From: Fictibacillus norfolkensis | GTDB lineage: Bacteria; Bacillota; Bacilli; Bacillales; Fictibacillaceae | Assembly: GCF_014836645.1 (NCBI RefSeq) | Contig: NZ_JACSQM010000011.1 | Span: 1 to 64,000 of the forward strand | Length of the DNA stretch: 64,000 nt | Direction of reading: 5' to 3' | Shown: positions 45,328-54,567 of the stretch, piece by piece | Position numbering within the stretch: position 1 is the first letter of the stretch | Layout of the letters: each line of letters begins with the position of its first letter | Made by a program: the position numbers and the translations under genes | Notes under the pieces: model-generated | What the model saw: the letters and a program-made list of their open reading frames with translations, nothing else | Database searches by the model: none | Told to the model about the DNA's origin: nothing

Positions 45328-45873
45328 GTGAAGGAAACGTTCGACCGATTGTACGATGAGTATCATACGGCGTTATTTCAATTTATCTTCTATATGGTAC
45401 GAAATCGCGAATCGGCAGAAGATCTTGTGCAAGAAGTATATATCCGGGTATTAAACGCTTACGAAAGTTTCGAAGGCAAGAGTTCAGAGAAAACATGGTT
45501 GTATTCCATTGCCAGGCACGTGGCCATTGACTGGCTTAGAAAACAATCCAGACGCAACAAACGGTTCCTATTCTTTGATATAAAAGAAAGTGAAAGTGTA
45601 TTGCGTGATGGAGATCCCCTTCCAGAAGAATTAGTTGCAAAAAAAGAGTCTTACCGAGATTTATATACAATGATGAAACGTTGTTCACTCGATCAGCAGC
45701 AAGTGCTTGTACTTCGGTACATTCAATCATTATCGATCTCAGAAACTGCGCAAATACTAAGTTGGACCGAAAGTAAAGTAAAGACCACCCAGCACCGGGC
45801 TATAAAAGAACTGCGCAAATGGCTGGATCAGCAACCGGGCCTGGAGGAGGAATTGAAAGATGGAACCAATTAA
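45328..45873 (+). CDS. sigX: RNA polymerase ECF sigma factor SigX
   Basis: 181 residues. The N-terminus with LYDEYHTALFQFIFYMV, EDLVQEVYIRVLNAYESFEG and SSEKTWLYSIARHVAIDWL is close to B. subtilis SigX. The C-terminal region 4 reads SWTESKVKTTQHRAIKELRK. SigX adjusts cell-envelope charge and cationic peptide resistance. It starts at GTG 45328 after AGGGGG. The preceding promoter and the following rsiX gene confirm the assignment. Confidence 0.93.
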   Translation: MKETFDRLYDEYHTALFQFIFYMVRNRESAEDLVQEVYIRVLNAYESFEGKSSEKTWLYSIARHVAIDWLRKQSRRNKRFLFFDIKESESVLRDGDPLPEELVAKKESYRDLYTMMKRCSLDQQQVLVLRYIQSLSISETAQILSWTESKVKTTQHRAIKELRKWLDQQPGLEEELKDGTN

Positions 45874-47023
45874 GTGGAATGATGAAAAAATTGAAGAGCA
45901 TCTTAAGCATTTGCCCCCAATAAGAGACCGTCGATCTAAGCAGGATCTTTTCTTAAAGGTTCAGGCAAATATTAATTATAAGGACAATAAGGGAAAGCGG
46001 CTTCCTTCATGGAGTATACCGGCACTCGCTACTGCTTGCGCGCTTGTCATATTTGGTGTCTTCGCTCCGGATCTTGTAAAGAACGGGATACAGATGGAGA
46101 ACTCCAAAGTTGCTGAGCAATCGGATAAGAGGGAAGATAAATCGTTAGATGACTTAGCGGATAAAGACCAAAACTCTGCTGGAATCATGAAAGCTGAACC
46201 ATCTGTTGCGTATCATGCGCCTAATCTAGAAAAGAACTTGAAAGCGATGAACAAAGACTGGGTGACTGTAGGTTATTTGGATGATCAAGCACAGCTTGTC
46301 ATACCTGTTAGTTTCTTAACTGATCAAGACTTTTATGTTAATAAAGTGAATAAAGAACTTAAAGCATTCAATCCTAACAATGTTGGATTAGCGGATAGTC
46401 CGCTAGAAAAGGCGAAAATTACTGAGGAAGAAGAGACGGTGATTGTTGATCTGCCAGCAGGGTCTATTAATGGAGCCGAAGAACCTCTGCTTCAGGCTTT
46501 AATCACGATGACTTTTGCTAACGAGAATCAGAAGGCGAAAGTTGAACTGCGTATGAATGGTGACAAAGGCTACGAATTCCAGCGTTATGGAACAGTATCT
46601 GAGTGGGATCTTAAAGTTCCTGGTGCTCCTCATTTTCGTTATGATGCCCCATCAACAGATGCATTTATCGTAAGTCTGTATGCAACGGGGATAGACACGA
46701 AGTCGATGCCAAAGGAGTTTGAAGATGCTCTTGAGATGATGGATGATCAGCAAGAGCGTGGCCTTAAACCGCTGTTACCAAAAAACACAGTACTAGGTGT
46801 AAAAGTACTAAACAAGGATGATGTAGAGATTACATTTCCTGACTCTATAAAATTATCAGCAGATGATACAGAAGATCTGATGATGATCGATGCTATTCTA
46901 TTAACTGCTGAAAGCTACGGTTTTGAGTCGGTAAAGTTTAATAATACGAAACTTGATTCAATCGGTCCTTATCAGCTTGATGAAGAGATTGAAGGAGTGA
47001 CCGGTGCAAACTTCTATCAATAG
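45860..47023 (+). CDS. rsiX: Anti-sigma-X factor RsiX
   Basis: 387 residues. The short cytoplasmic N-terminus (WNDEKIEEHLKHLPPIRDRRS) is the SigX-binding part. One membrane helix (IPALATACALVIFGVFAPDLV) follows and a large extracytoplasmic domain makes up the rest. ATG 45860 overlaps sigX by 14 bases and has GGAGGAGG upstream, so translation is coupled. The size and order match B. subtilis sigX-rsiX. Confidence 0.9.
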   Translation: MEPIKWNDEKIEEHLKHLPPIRDRRSKQDLFLKVQANINYKDNKGKRLPSWSIPALATACALVIFGVFAPDLVKNGIQMENSKVAEQSDKREDKSLDDLADKDQNSAGIMKAEPSVAYHAPNLEKNLKAMNKDWVTVGYLDDQAQLVIPVSFLTDQDFYVNKVNKELKAFNPNNVGLADSPLEKAKITEEEETVIVDLPAGSINGAEEPLLQALITMTFANENQKAKVELRMNGDKGYEFQRYGTVSEWDLKVPGAPHFRYDAPSTDAFIVSLYATGIDTKSMPKEFEDALEMMDDQQERGLKPLLPKNTVLGVKVLNKDDVEITFPDSIKLSADDTEDLMMIDAILLTAESYGFESVKFNNTKLDSIGPYQLDEEIEGVTGANFYQ

Positions 47024-47043
47024 TATAAAAATGAGTGTCGAAA

Positions 47044-47069
47044 AAGGCTGCAATTTGCAGTCTTTTTTC
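47044..47069 (+). terminator. Terminator after rsiX
   Basis: GGCTGCA / TGCAGTC with an AATT loop followed by a T run. Confidence 0.75.
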
Positions 47070-47146
47070 TATGCAATGAAAGTAACTTTATTACTGTGTT
47101 CTGCGACTAATAGATGAAGTAGTTCATTAAAGAGAGGAAGTTAAAC

Positions 47147-47605
47147 ATGAAACGTTTACTCGTTGCAGTAGTTTCATTAGGACTCGCAGCTCTATTCATT
47201 TTAGGCGGTGTATCTGTAGCAAAAGCATCTCCATCTTATGATCAAGAAGTGACAGAAACAGCTAAACTATATAAGGGAACTCCATTTAAATGGGGCGGCA
47301 CAACACCAGAAGGATTTGATTCATCAGGGTTTACCACATATATATTCAAAACAACTGTAGTTAACAAAAGTTTGCCGAGAACGTCTGCTGATCAATATAA
47401 AGGCGGTAAACCTGTTTCAAAAGGAAAAGAAAAATTAGGTGACCTCGTATTCTTTAAAACATATGGCAAAAGTGTTTCCTTTGTAGGCATCTATATGGGA
47501 AATAGAGAGTTCATTGCGGCTACTTCAAAAGGGGTACGAATACAAACACTTGATTCTAAGTACTGGAAAGGAACGTATGTAGGTTCGAAAAGATATTTAC
47601 CCTGA
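47147..47605 (+). CDS. Secreted NlpC/P60-fold protein with replaced catalytic residues
   Basis: 152 residues. A signal peptide (to about residue 27, AKA) precedes a compact NlpC/P60 domain: YKGTPFKWGGTTPEGFD, LGDLVFF, VGIYMG and KGVRI are in family order. The family's catalytic cysteine is Ser59 here (GFDSSGF). The catalytic histidine before VGIY is Phe112. The third-residue histidine is Ala124 (FIAATS). All three catalytic positions are therefore changed, and the protein is predicted to bind peptidoglycan without cutting it. It stands alone between two terminators. Confidence 0.85.
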   Translation: MKRLLVAVVSLGLAALFILGGVSVAKASPSYDQEVTETAKLYKGTPFKWGGTTPEGFDSSGFTTYIFKTTVVNKSLPRTSADQYKGGKPVSKGKEKLGDLVFFKTYGKSVSFVGIYMGNREFIAATSKGVRIQTLDSKYWKGTYVGSKRYLP

Positions 47606-47616
47606 ATAGATAAGCG

Positions 47617-47648
47617 AACTGTCCCCAATGTTGAGGGCAGTTTTTTTC
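47617..47648 (+). terminator. Terminator after the NlpC/P60 gene
   Basis: ACTGTCCCC (47618-47626) pairs with GAGGGCAGT (47633-47641) with two imperfect pairs, then seven T residues. Confidence 0.7.
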
Positions 47649-47746
47649 GTAGTTCAGGAGCAATCAATTCAACACCTGTTCAGCCTATTGGTTAAAAACA
47701 AAAGTAATAGGGTCATACTGTTAATGATGAAAATGAGGTGTGACAG

Positions 47747-48712
47747 ATGACCATAATTAAGCTTGGTTTTGTGGCAATGAGCATGGAATTAAAAAATGCT
47801 TCTCCATCCAAAACGATGACCTATAAACAATTCAGTCAGCTGCAGAATAGAGAAGCGGGTTTAAGAAAACTTGAGCGCATATCGCATGCCAATATAACCA
47901 ATACGATACGAGTGTTAAAGCATGCCGTGGCTAACGATGTAAGGTTTTATCGAATGACATCCAGAATCATTCCGCTAGCCAATCATAGTGAGCTCTTAGA
48001 CTGGGATTATATTAGTCCTTTGCATGATGCACTCCATGAGATGGGACAATATGCAAAACAACATAATATGAGGCTAGACTTTCACCCGGACCATTTTGTA
48101 CTAATAAATTCTCCGAAAAAAGAGATTCTAAAAAACTCTCTAAAGACCCTACAGCTGCACTACAAAATACTCAAAAGCATGGGAATGGATACAGAGCATC
48201 GATGCGTGATGCATGTAGGTGGAAACTATAAAGAAACCGATGTAGCCCTTGAGCGATTCGTGCAGAATTGGGGAAGCGTTCCGTTATCCATTCAAAGGAT
48301 GATCATGCTTGAGAACGATGATACTTCTTTTACAATGGCGGATGCTCTGTACCTTTGTGAAAAGCTGCAGATTCCCCTTGTGTTCGATTATCATCATCAC
48401 CTTGCATACCATCATGACGAGAACTGGATCCAGCATTGGCCACGAGTAGTAGAGTCATGGAAAACATCTCCGTTGCCATTGAAGATGCATATCTCGAGTC
48501 CAAAGAGCGAGAAACAATTTAGAAATCATGCAGACTATGTGGATGTTAATATGTTTTTTGACTTTTTAAAAGAAGTAAAAGGTAGTGTGGAGAGAATAGA
48601 TTGTATGATTGAATCGAAGAAAAAAGATTTAGCCCTTTTTCAGCTTATGAGGGAAATTAAAGAGAGGAAAGACGTTGAAATACTAGACGGAGCATCTTTT
48701 CGCCTTAAGTAA
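47747..48712 (+). CDS. uvsE: UV damage endonuclease UvsE
   Basis: 321-residue UVDE-family TIM-barrel endonuclease that nicks DNA 5' of UV photoproducts. Family blocks are LGFVAMSMELKNASPSKTM, FYRMTSRIIPLANHSEL, MRLDFHPDHFVLINSP, VMHVGG, MLENDD and PLVFDYHHHLAYH. These hold the His/Glu/Asp metal ligands. RBS GAGGTG before ATG 47747. It is a single gene with a terminator. UvsE is common in spore formers and adds to UV resistance. Confidence 0.93.
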   Translation: MTIIKLGFVAMSMELKNASPSKTMTYKQFSQLQNREAGLRKLERISHANITNTIRVLKHAVANDVRFYRMTSRIIPLANHSELLDWDYISPLHDALHEMGQYAKQHNMRLDFHPDHFVLINSPKKEILKNSLKTLQLHYKILKSMGMDTEHRCVMHVGGNYKETDVALERFVQNWGSVPLSIQRMIMLENDDTSFTMADALYLCEKLQIPLVFDYHHHLAYHHDENWIQHWPRVVESWKTSPLPLKMHISSPKSEKQFRNHADYVDVNMFFDFLKEVKGSVERIDCMIESKKKDLALFQLMREIKERKDVEILDGASFRLK

Positions 48713-48740
48713 AACCTTTGCTATCGCAGAGGTTTTTTTA
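48711..48740 (+). terminator. Terminator after uvsE
   Basis: AACCTTTGC (48713-48721) and GCAGAGGTT (48726-48734), then a T run. Confidence 0.75.
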
Positions 48741-48873
48741 TCTTCCGGGAAATTTGTCGAAAAATTTGTAAATTTTATCATTGACGAATGAAAAGAAGTG
48801 TCACTATAATAAAAATACTTAGTAAACATAAATGTATAAAAAGTATAAAATGTAAATTCGGGAGGAACACGTA

Positions 48874-49599
48874 ATGAAAAAAGTAATTATGATCACAGGT
48901 GCTTCTAAAGGTTTAGGTAAAGCGCTTTCTCTATATTTTGCCCAGGGAGGATATAACTTGGCGATATGTGCAATAAACGAAGGTGCCCTTCAAAAAGTGA
49001 AGACTGAAGCGATTCAGCTTGGAGCAGACGTTCTCGCGATAGAAGCAGATATGTCAAAGTCAAAAGATGTAGAACGATTCGTAGCACTGACAGAAGAGCA
49101 TTTTGGAGCAATAGATGTGTTGATCAACAACGCATCTATCATCGGTCCTAGCCCGATTCCTTATTTGCTTGATTATCCAGAACAAGATTTCGAAGAAGTT
49201 CTCCGAGTTAATACGATCGGACCTTTCTTAGTAACAAGAAGAGTCTTACCGATCATGCTTCAAAAACAACAAGGAAGCATCATTAATATCACATCAGAGG
49301 CAGGGGCAACTGGGTATGCGGGCTGGGGAGCATATGGCATCTCAAAATTTGCACTTGAAGGGCTAACAGAAACGTGGGCAGACGAAGTAAGTGAATCTGG
49401 TGTGCGTGTGAACATGGTTGATCCAGGTGAGATGGATACAGACATGCATGCACGTGCTGTACCAGACTGTGATTATGAGCTTGCAAAACCTGAGGATCTG
49501 ACGGCTGTTTTTGGATACTTGGCATCAGATGCATCCTCACTCATTACCGGAAAGCGATTTGAAGCACAGACGTTTCAGCTTGAGGGGAGTGAGTTTTAA
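48874..49599 (+). CDS. SDR family oxidoreductase
   Basis: 241 residues with the short-chain dehydrogenase pattern: the cofactor loop TGASKGLGKALS, NNAS, the catalytic Ser in INITSEAG and the YGISK (Tyr-x3-Lys) pair. The substrate is not evident. GGGAGG lies before ATG 48874. The stop codon overlaps the ATG of the QueA-like gene (TAATG), so the two are translated as a coupled pair and probably work together. Confidence 0.88.
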   Translation: MKKVIMITGASKGLGKALSLYFAQGGYNLAICAINEGALQKVKTEAIQLGADVLAIEADMSKSKDVERFVALTEEHFGAIDVLINNASIIGPSPIPYLLDYPEQDFEEVLRVNTIGPFLVTRRVLPIMLQKQQGSIINITSEAGATGYAGWGAYGISKFALEGLTETWADEVSESGVRVNMVDPGEMDTDMHARAVPDCDYELAKPEDLTAVFGYLASDASSLITGKRFEAQTFQLEGSEF

Positions 49600-50624
49600 T
49601 GGAAGCAGCGATGAAGTTTGAGGTTCCAGATGAACTGAACGCAAAAGAACCACCAGAACGAAGAGGATTACGCAGAGATTATGTGAAAATGATGGTGCTC
49701 GATAAAAACACTGGAATGACCAATCACACTCAGTTCTATCAACTAGATAGGTACTTAAAAAAAGGTGACTTGCTTGTACTTAACGCGAGCCGAACAGTTC
49801 CAGCCGTTTTAAAAAGTCGTATAGAAGCAGATGGCACTGAGGTAGAGATCCGGCTGGCTCACAGAAAGAATGAATCGACATGGGAAGCACTTCCCGTTAG
49901 CGGAACTGTAAAAGAGGGTGATATCATCCGTTTTTCGCCGACATTAACGGCTACTATTATAGAACAGTCAGAAGATACACCTTTTGTATCATTAGCCTTT
50001 AATCTATGCTGCTCTTCGCTGTTTAACCAAATCTATGATCTAGGAGAGCCTGTCAGGTACGAATACATTCAAAAGCCTTGGAATTTGGATTACTATCAAA
50101 CGGTTTTCGCTACCATTCCAGGGTCTGTTGAGATGCCCTCTGCTGGAAGGGCGTTCAGTTGGGAACTTCTGTTTAGGCTTCAGAAAAAAGGCGTTAGGAT
50201 CGCTTATATTACGCTCCATACGGGTCTAAGTTATTTGCTGGATGATAAGTGGCATAAAGGACCGGACAAAAACTTTGAAAACTATCATATACCGAATGAA
50301 ACGGCTGAGCTCATTTCTGAAACGAAAAACAATGGAGACCGCGTGATCGCAGTTGGTACAACTGTTGTAAGAACGCTAGAGACAGTAGCACAGCAAAACG
50401 GAAGGGTCCAGGCAGCTAGTGGATGGACGAATCTATATATTACTGAAAATACGAAACTGGCCGTATGTGATGGGTTGATTACAGGGATGCATGAACCGGA
50501 GGCGAGTCATCTGCAACTGCTTTCTGCATTCGTAGACCGATCCAAGTTATATAAAGCTTACAATGACGCGATTCAAAAGCGCTACCTCTGGCACGAGTTC
50601 GGCGATATGAATCTAATTTTGTAA
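49599..50624 (+). CDS. QueA-like S-adenosylmethionine:tRNA ribosyltransferase-isomerase family protein
   Basis: 341 residues. QueA makes epoxyqueuosine on tRNA. Aligned segments are KKGDLLVLNASRTVPAVL, PSAGRAFSWELLFRLQKKG, AYITLHTGLSYL, VAVGTTVVRTLE and DGLITGMHEPEASHL. They show the fold, but several positions differ from canonical QueA (for example LNASRT for LNDTRV and ITGMHEPEAS for LTNFHLPKS). It is coupled to an SDR gene and not to tgt. I infer a paralogue that may work on another substrate, or a divergent queuosine enzyme. Confidence 0.75.
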   Translation: MEAAMKFEVPDELNAKEPPERRGLRRDYVKMMVLDKNTGMTNHTQFYQLDRYLKKGDLLVLNASRTVPAVLKSRIEADGTEVEIRLAHRKNESTWEALPVSGTVKEGDIIRFSPTLTATIIEQSEDTPFVSLAFNLCCSSLFNQIYDLGEPVRYEYIQKPWNLDYYQTVFATIPGSVEMPSAGRAFSWELLFRLQKKGVRIAYITLHTGLSYLLDDKWHKGPDKNFENYHIPNETAELISETKNNGDRVIAVGTTVVRTLETVAQQNGRVQAASGWTNLYITENTKLAVCDGLITGMHEPEASHLQLLSAFVDRSKLYKAYNDAIQKRYLWHEFGDMNLIL

Positions 50625-50637
50625 GTGGGGGAATAAG

Positions 50638-51033
50638 ATGCTGCATCATATCGGGCTGTATGTAAGTGATATGAAAACGTCTTGTGAATTCTATCAAAAG
50701 ATTCTTCCTCTTGAAAAGAAAGAAAGTTTCATGTGGAACGATACAGAGATTGTTTTTTTAGTAGGAGAAGGATTTCAGCTTGAATTGATATCTAACTCAG
50801 AGAGTCATGCAGCACGCAGCCATATCGCATTCAGCGTGACTTCTGTGACGGAAAAAATAAAGGAACTAACTCGTAAGAAGATCTTTTTAACAGAGGGACC
50901 CTATGACCTTCCAAACGGTTGGAGAACGGTTTTTTATGATGGCCCAGACGGAGAAGAGATTGAATTTATACAAACGACCAAAACTCAAATCTCTAGTTTT
51001 TCATCCCAAAAAAGATTAGAAGATAAGATATAG
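50638..51033 (+). CDS. VOC family (glyoxalase/bleomycin-resistance fold) protein
   Basis: 131 residues. It begins LHHIGLYVSDMKTSCEFYQK and ends GPDGEEIEFIQ, the paired beta-alpha modules with the metal ligands His and Glu. GGGGG RBS before ATG 50638. It follows the QueA-like gene by 13 bases and may belong to that operon. The substrate is unknown. Confidence 0.8.
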   Translation: MLHHIGLYVSDMKTSCEFYQKILPLEKKESFMWNDTEIVFLVGEGFQLELISNSESHAARSHIAFSVTSVTEKIKELTRKKIFLTEGPYDLPNGWRTVFYDGPDGEEIEFIQTTKTQISSFSSQKRLEDKI

Positions 51034-51056
51034 AATGAGTGAATAGGAGTGATCCA

Positions 51057-51512
51057 ATGATTAAAGGACTATATGAAGCACATTTACCGGTAAGTAATCT
51101 TAAAACATCTATAGACTTTTATAAGAAACTAGATTTAGAGATCGCTTATCAACAAGAAAATTTAGTGTTTTTCTGGATTGAGAAAGGAAGAAGCTGGTTG
51201 GGACTATGGGAAACTGAAAAGGTTAAAACACCCTATCACCCATCGTTAAGGCATATCGCTTTTCAAATTGATAGAAATAGTATGTTAGGTATGAAGGAAT
51301 GGTTAGAAGAACGGGCTATAGAAGTCTCTACTAATTTTGGATATCCACCAGAAAAACAACCATTAGTATTACCAAATAACCCACAAGCTCACGCAGCTAT
51401 TTATTTTAAAGATCCAGATGGAAATAGCATTGAATTAATTGCTCCTTTAAGACTGGATGTAAAAGAAGAATTTAATATGATGACATTAGATGAATGGAAT
51501 AAAACAAAATAA
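51057..51512 (+). CDS. VOC family protein
   Basis: 151 residues. LYEAHLPVSNLKTSIDFYKK at the start and DPDGNSIELIAPL near the end are typical of the vicinal oxygen chelate fold. The ATG at 51057 has AGGAGTG upstream; an earlier in-frame start at 51039 has none. It follows another VOC gene by 23 bases. The substrate is unknown. Confidence 0.8.
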   Translation: MIKGLYEAHLPVSNLKTSIDFYKKLDLEIAYQQENLVFFWIEKGRSWLGLWETEKVKTPYHPSLRHIAFQIDRNSMLGMKEWLEERAIEVSTNFGYPPEKQPLVLPNNPQAHAAIYFKDPDGNSIELIAPLRLDVKEEFNMMTLDEWNKTK

Positions 51513-51572
51513 ATGATTTCTACTACAAAGACGAACAGTAATAAAATGAGAAGCAAAGAAAAGGGCTATACG

Positions 51573-52319
51573 TTAACTATGAAAGGCTCTCATTAAAAAG
51601 GGACCATTTGGAACTTCAAGTTCTTTGTATGCCTTAAACAGATTTGTTTGATCGTAGGCCACAGATTTAAAATCAATCTTAAGATCCTTTTCATCTGTGA
51701 TAGAGATGATGGCATAACGCGCTTCGGCAACTTTATTACAACCTAGTGCACCAGGATTCACTAAATGAGTTTGATTTACCTTATAGTCATGAAGGATATG
51801 ATGATGCCCAAATCCTATAAAATCATAGGTAAGTAAGCCTTTAAAAAGCTCTTTCATCGCTATAGAATCCGGTTCACTAATAATTGGCATAAAAGGATCT
51901 TCAACTATTGGAGATTCTTTTTTTCCTTCCTTGAAGGGATAGTGCGTGAAGAGAAAACGGAAACCATCTTCTTCAACTATTAGTTCTCGGGGAAGTGTGC
52001 TCAATATATGAGCATAAGTATCTGTTAGCTGGTCAGCAATCCATTGATGATGTTGCTTCGCATGTCTGTGACTCTTTGGGTGAGGCAGACCATATTTTAA
52101 CGCCAAGATCGATTCATCATGATTTCCCGTAACCATCATAATAGACGGGAGATTACATAACCGTTCAAGCACCTCGTTTGTAAACGGACCGATTCCAATC
52201 ATGTCACCGCCACTAATAAAACGAGAGATTCCCATACGTGTAGCGTCATCAATAACAGCTTGAAGTGCATCCAAATTACCATGAATATCTGTAAAATAAG
52301 CAAAAAGAGGTTTCAACAT
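51573..52319 (-). CDS. Metallophosphoesterase, YfcE/MPP superfamily
   Basis: 248 residues. The calcineurin-like metal sites are in order: FTDIHGNLDAL, GGDMIGIGP, TGNHDES, FGHHHILHD and LVNPGALG. RBS GGTGGAG before the ATG. It is transcribed divergently from a small membrane-protein gene. Its physiological substrate is not evident. Confidence 0.88.
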   Translation of the reverse strand: MLKPLFAYFTDIHGNLDALQAVIDDATRMGISRFISGGDMIGIGPFTNEVLERLCNLPSIMMVTGNHDESILALKYGLPHPKSHRHAKQHHQWIADQLTDTYAHILSTLPRELIVEEDGFRFLFTHYPFKEGKKESPIVEDPFMPIISEPDSIAMKELFKGLLTYDFIGFGHHHILHDYKVNQTHLVNPGALGCNKVAEARYAIISITDEKDLKIDFKSVAYDQTNLFKAYKELEVPNGPFLMRAFHS

Positions 52320-52396
52320 ATCTCCACCTTCAACAAATATATCTTTTATAATAAAATAAGACTGCTTCTTTGTAAAAGACTTAGGAGGTTAAGGAA

Positions 52397-52573
52397 ATGA
52401 GAAAGAAGTTTGATTTTATTTTTGAATTACTCTTATTACTAATCTCCCTATTAGGTATGTTGTACTTTATCTACATAGATGAGTGGAAGAGTATTTTTTT
52501 CTTAACATTCCTACTCGTAGCTGTTGGTTCTGCCTTGAGGTTATCTAAAGAAATAAAAGACGGTTATAGATAG
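52397..52573 (+). CDS. Small two-helix membrane protein
   Basis: 58 residues, too short for many gene finders, with a strong RBS (TAGGAGG, 52382-52388). Two hydrophobic helices (FELLLLLISLLGMLYFIY and SIFFLTFLLVAVGSAL) are separated by a short charged loop. No family is recognised. The codons look normal and the frame is closed by a terminator shared with the next gene. Confidence 0.65.
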   Translation: MRKKFDFIFELLLLLISLLGMLYFIYIDEWKSIFFLTFLLVAVGSALRLSKEIKDGYR

Positions 52574-52587
52574 AAATGGATTAAAAG

Positions 52588-52620
52588 AAAAAACATAGCC
52601 CCTCACGAGGGGGCTATAAT
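52588..52620. terminator. Bidirectional terminator
   Basis: TAGCCCCTC (52596-52604) and GAGGGGGCTA (52607-52616) form a strong short stem between converging genes. Confidence 0.7.
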
Positions 52621-54455
52621 TATTTTAAAAATCGCAGCAAATCACCATAGATGATTTGATCTGACTGATCGAGTTCCTCTTTTGCCTGTTCGATATAAGG
52701 CTTACATTTTTCCTCTTCTACAGGTGCTCCGAAAGGTTTCACATAACACGTCTCATTTGTATAAATATAGTCTTCTGTTACGAACGAACCGTTACGCAGA
52801 ACGGTTAATTCATGATGTTCTTTTGAAAATAGATCCGTTCCAAAATGAACATCATCCTTTGATTCAATTCCAAGCAAGTGTAGCAGCGTAGGCTTTAGAT
52901 CGATCTGTCCACCGACCGTATCAATCTGCTTGCCTTTTTTTCCTGGGACGTGAATGAATAAGGGTACTTGCTGCAGTTCTACTTGATTGTAGGCTGTGAG
53001 CGTGGCTTTGCTCAATACATCGGCCATCGCTTCTTGATGCCGTTCTGATATCCCGTAATGGTCTCCATATACGACTACCACTGAATTCTCATATAATCCA
53101 GAGCTCTTCAGTTCTTCAAAAAACTGGCGCAGTGCTTCGTCCGCGTAGCGAACAGTTGTAAAATAGCGGCTAACCGTTCCATCTTCTACAGGGTAAGGCT
53201 CGATCCACTGTTCCTTTTCATTGATCAAATAAGGATGATGGTTCGTCAACGTAATAAATCTAGCATAAAAAGGCTGAGGCAGCTTCTTTAGATATGGCAT
53301 GGATTGCTCAAAGAAAGGTATATCTTTAAGTCCATAGTTTATCGAGTTTTCGTCCGTAACGTTATAGTATTCCTCACTATAAAACTTGTCATAGCCCATT
53401 GTCTTATAAATAACATCCCGGTTCCAAAAGCTTTTGTTGTTACCATGAAAAACTGCTGAATAATAGCCGTTTGTTTTTAAAATTTCGGGCATCGCGTTGT
53501 ATTCGTTCAATGGATGGGTTTGAAAAACAGCACCCCTTGGCAGTGGATATAAGGAATTATCGATCAAGAACTCAGAATCGGATGTCTTTCCCTGACCTGT
53601 TTGATGATAGAAGTTATTAAAATAATAGCTGGATTTAGCAAGTTCGTTTAAGAAAGGTGTCACTTCTTCACCGTTAATTTCGTAATTCAGTACAAAATTT
53701 TGAGTAGACTCGAGAGAGACCATGATTAAGTTTTTTCCTTTAGCAATTCCATAGAGCTCAGGGTTGTTAGCTGTTTCTTTTTTCACATTCAGGAGAATTT
53801 CCTCTGCATCCATGTTGCTTGCTAGTGCTTTTTGCATAGAAGACTTTGATTGGAGCATGATGTCGTACAGATGGTAGTTGAAGGTTCCTAAGCTCTTCAC
53901 AAGAATTTCTCTATCAAATGTACGAGTTAAAAGCTGTGGCCGGTTTATTTCTGCAAGGATTAAATGAACAGATAAAATAGCAACACCGCATAAGAATAAT
54001 TTTCTCCGGTCCACTGGTTTTAATAGATGATCAGACTTCCATCTCGTCTGTTTTAATAGATAAGCTAACAGAAACAGATCAACAAAAAAGAAAATGTCTG
54101 TGAAATAGATCAGTTCATAAACACTGTTCCCGATATCACCAACATTCTTTGTTTGAAACAATACCGGGATCGTAAGAAAATCGGTAAAGAATCGATAATA
54201 GACGACGTTCGCATACAAGATAAAGCTATAAATAAAGGAAAGCCAAAAGATGATTCGTCTTCTTTTAGCAGGTGAAGCAAGGTTAGCTAAACAAAAATAG
54301 AGTACGAGAAAACTTAAAGGATTTAAAAATAATAAAATTTCTTGCAGGAAATGATCGATAGGCAGCGTAAATGAAACTTTATAAACAATATAGGTTTTCA
54401 ACCAAAGCAAAGAAATAGCCAGGAAGATTGCTGCGTGTTTTGTTTTAGCGTTCAT
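52620..54455 (-). CDS. LTA synthase family sulfatase (lipoteichoic acid synthase/primase)
   Basis: 611 residues. Five membrane helices (about 1-180) precede an extracytoplasmic sulfatase-like domain with SLESTQNF (metal-binding Glu), the nucleophile T291 in GQGKTSDSEF, GNNKSFWNRD and VVYGDHYG. The enzyme transfers glycerol-phosphate units from phosphatidylglycerol. Bacillus has several paralogues (LtaS, YfnI, YvgJ, YqgS); I cannot tell which this is. It is a single gene under its own promoter. Confidence 0.9.
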   Translation of the reverse strand: MNAKTKHAAIFLAISLLWLKTYIVYKVSFTLPIDHFLQEILLFLNPLSFLVLYFCLANLASPAKRRRIIFWLSFIYSFILYANVVYYRFFTDFLTIPVLFQTKNVGDIGNSVYELIYFTDIFFFVDLFLLAYLLKQTRWKSDHLLKPVDRRKLFLCGVAILSVHLILAEINRPQLLTRTFDREILVKSLGTFNYHLYDIMLQSKSSMQKALASNMDAEEILLNVKKETANNPELYGIAKGKNLIMVSLESTQNFVLNYEINGEEVTPFLNELAKSSYYFNNFYHQTGQGKTSDSEFLIDNSLYPLPRGAVFQTHPLNEYNAMPEILKTNGYYSAVFHGNNKSFWNRDVIYKTMGYDKFYSEEYYNVTDENSINYGLKDIPFFEQSMPYLKKLPQPFYARFITLTNHHPYLINEKEQWIEPYPVEDGTVSRYFTTVRYADEALRQFFEELKSSGLYENSVVVVYGDHYGISERHQEAMADVLSKATLTAYNQVELQQVPLFIHVPGKKGKQIDTVGGQIDLKPTLLHLLGIESKDDVHFGTDLFSKEHHELTVLRNGSFVTEDYIYTNETCYVKPFGAPVEEEKCKPYIEQAKEELDQSDQIIYGDLLRFLK

Positions 54456-54567
54456 AGGTATAACCCTCCTGTAGTGAAACGGAAATCTTTACCATTGTAG
54501 GCTATTTCACGAAAGATTAAAAGTGATAGAGTACCTTTTTTTAAGTAGAGGGTAAATAGGAGAAATC

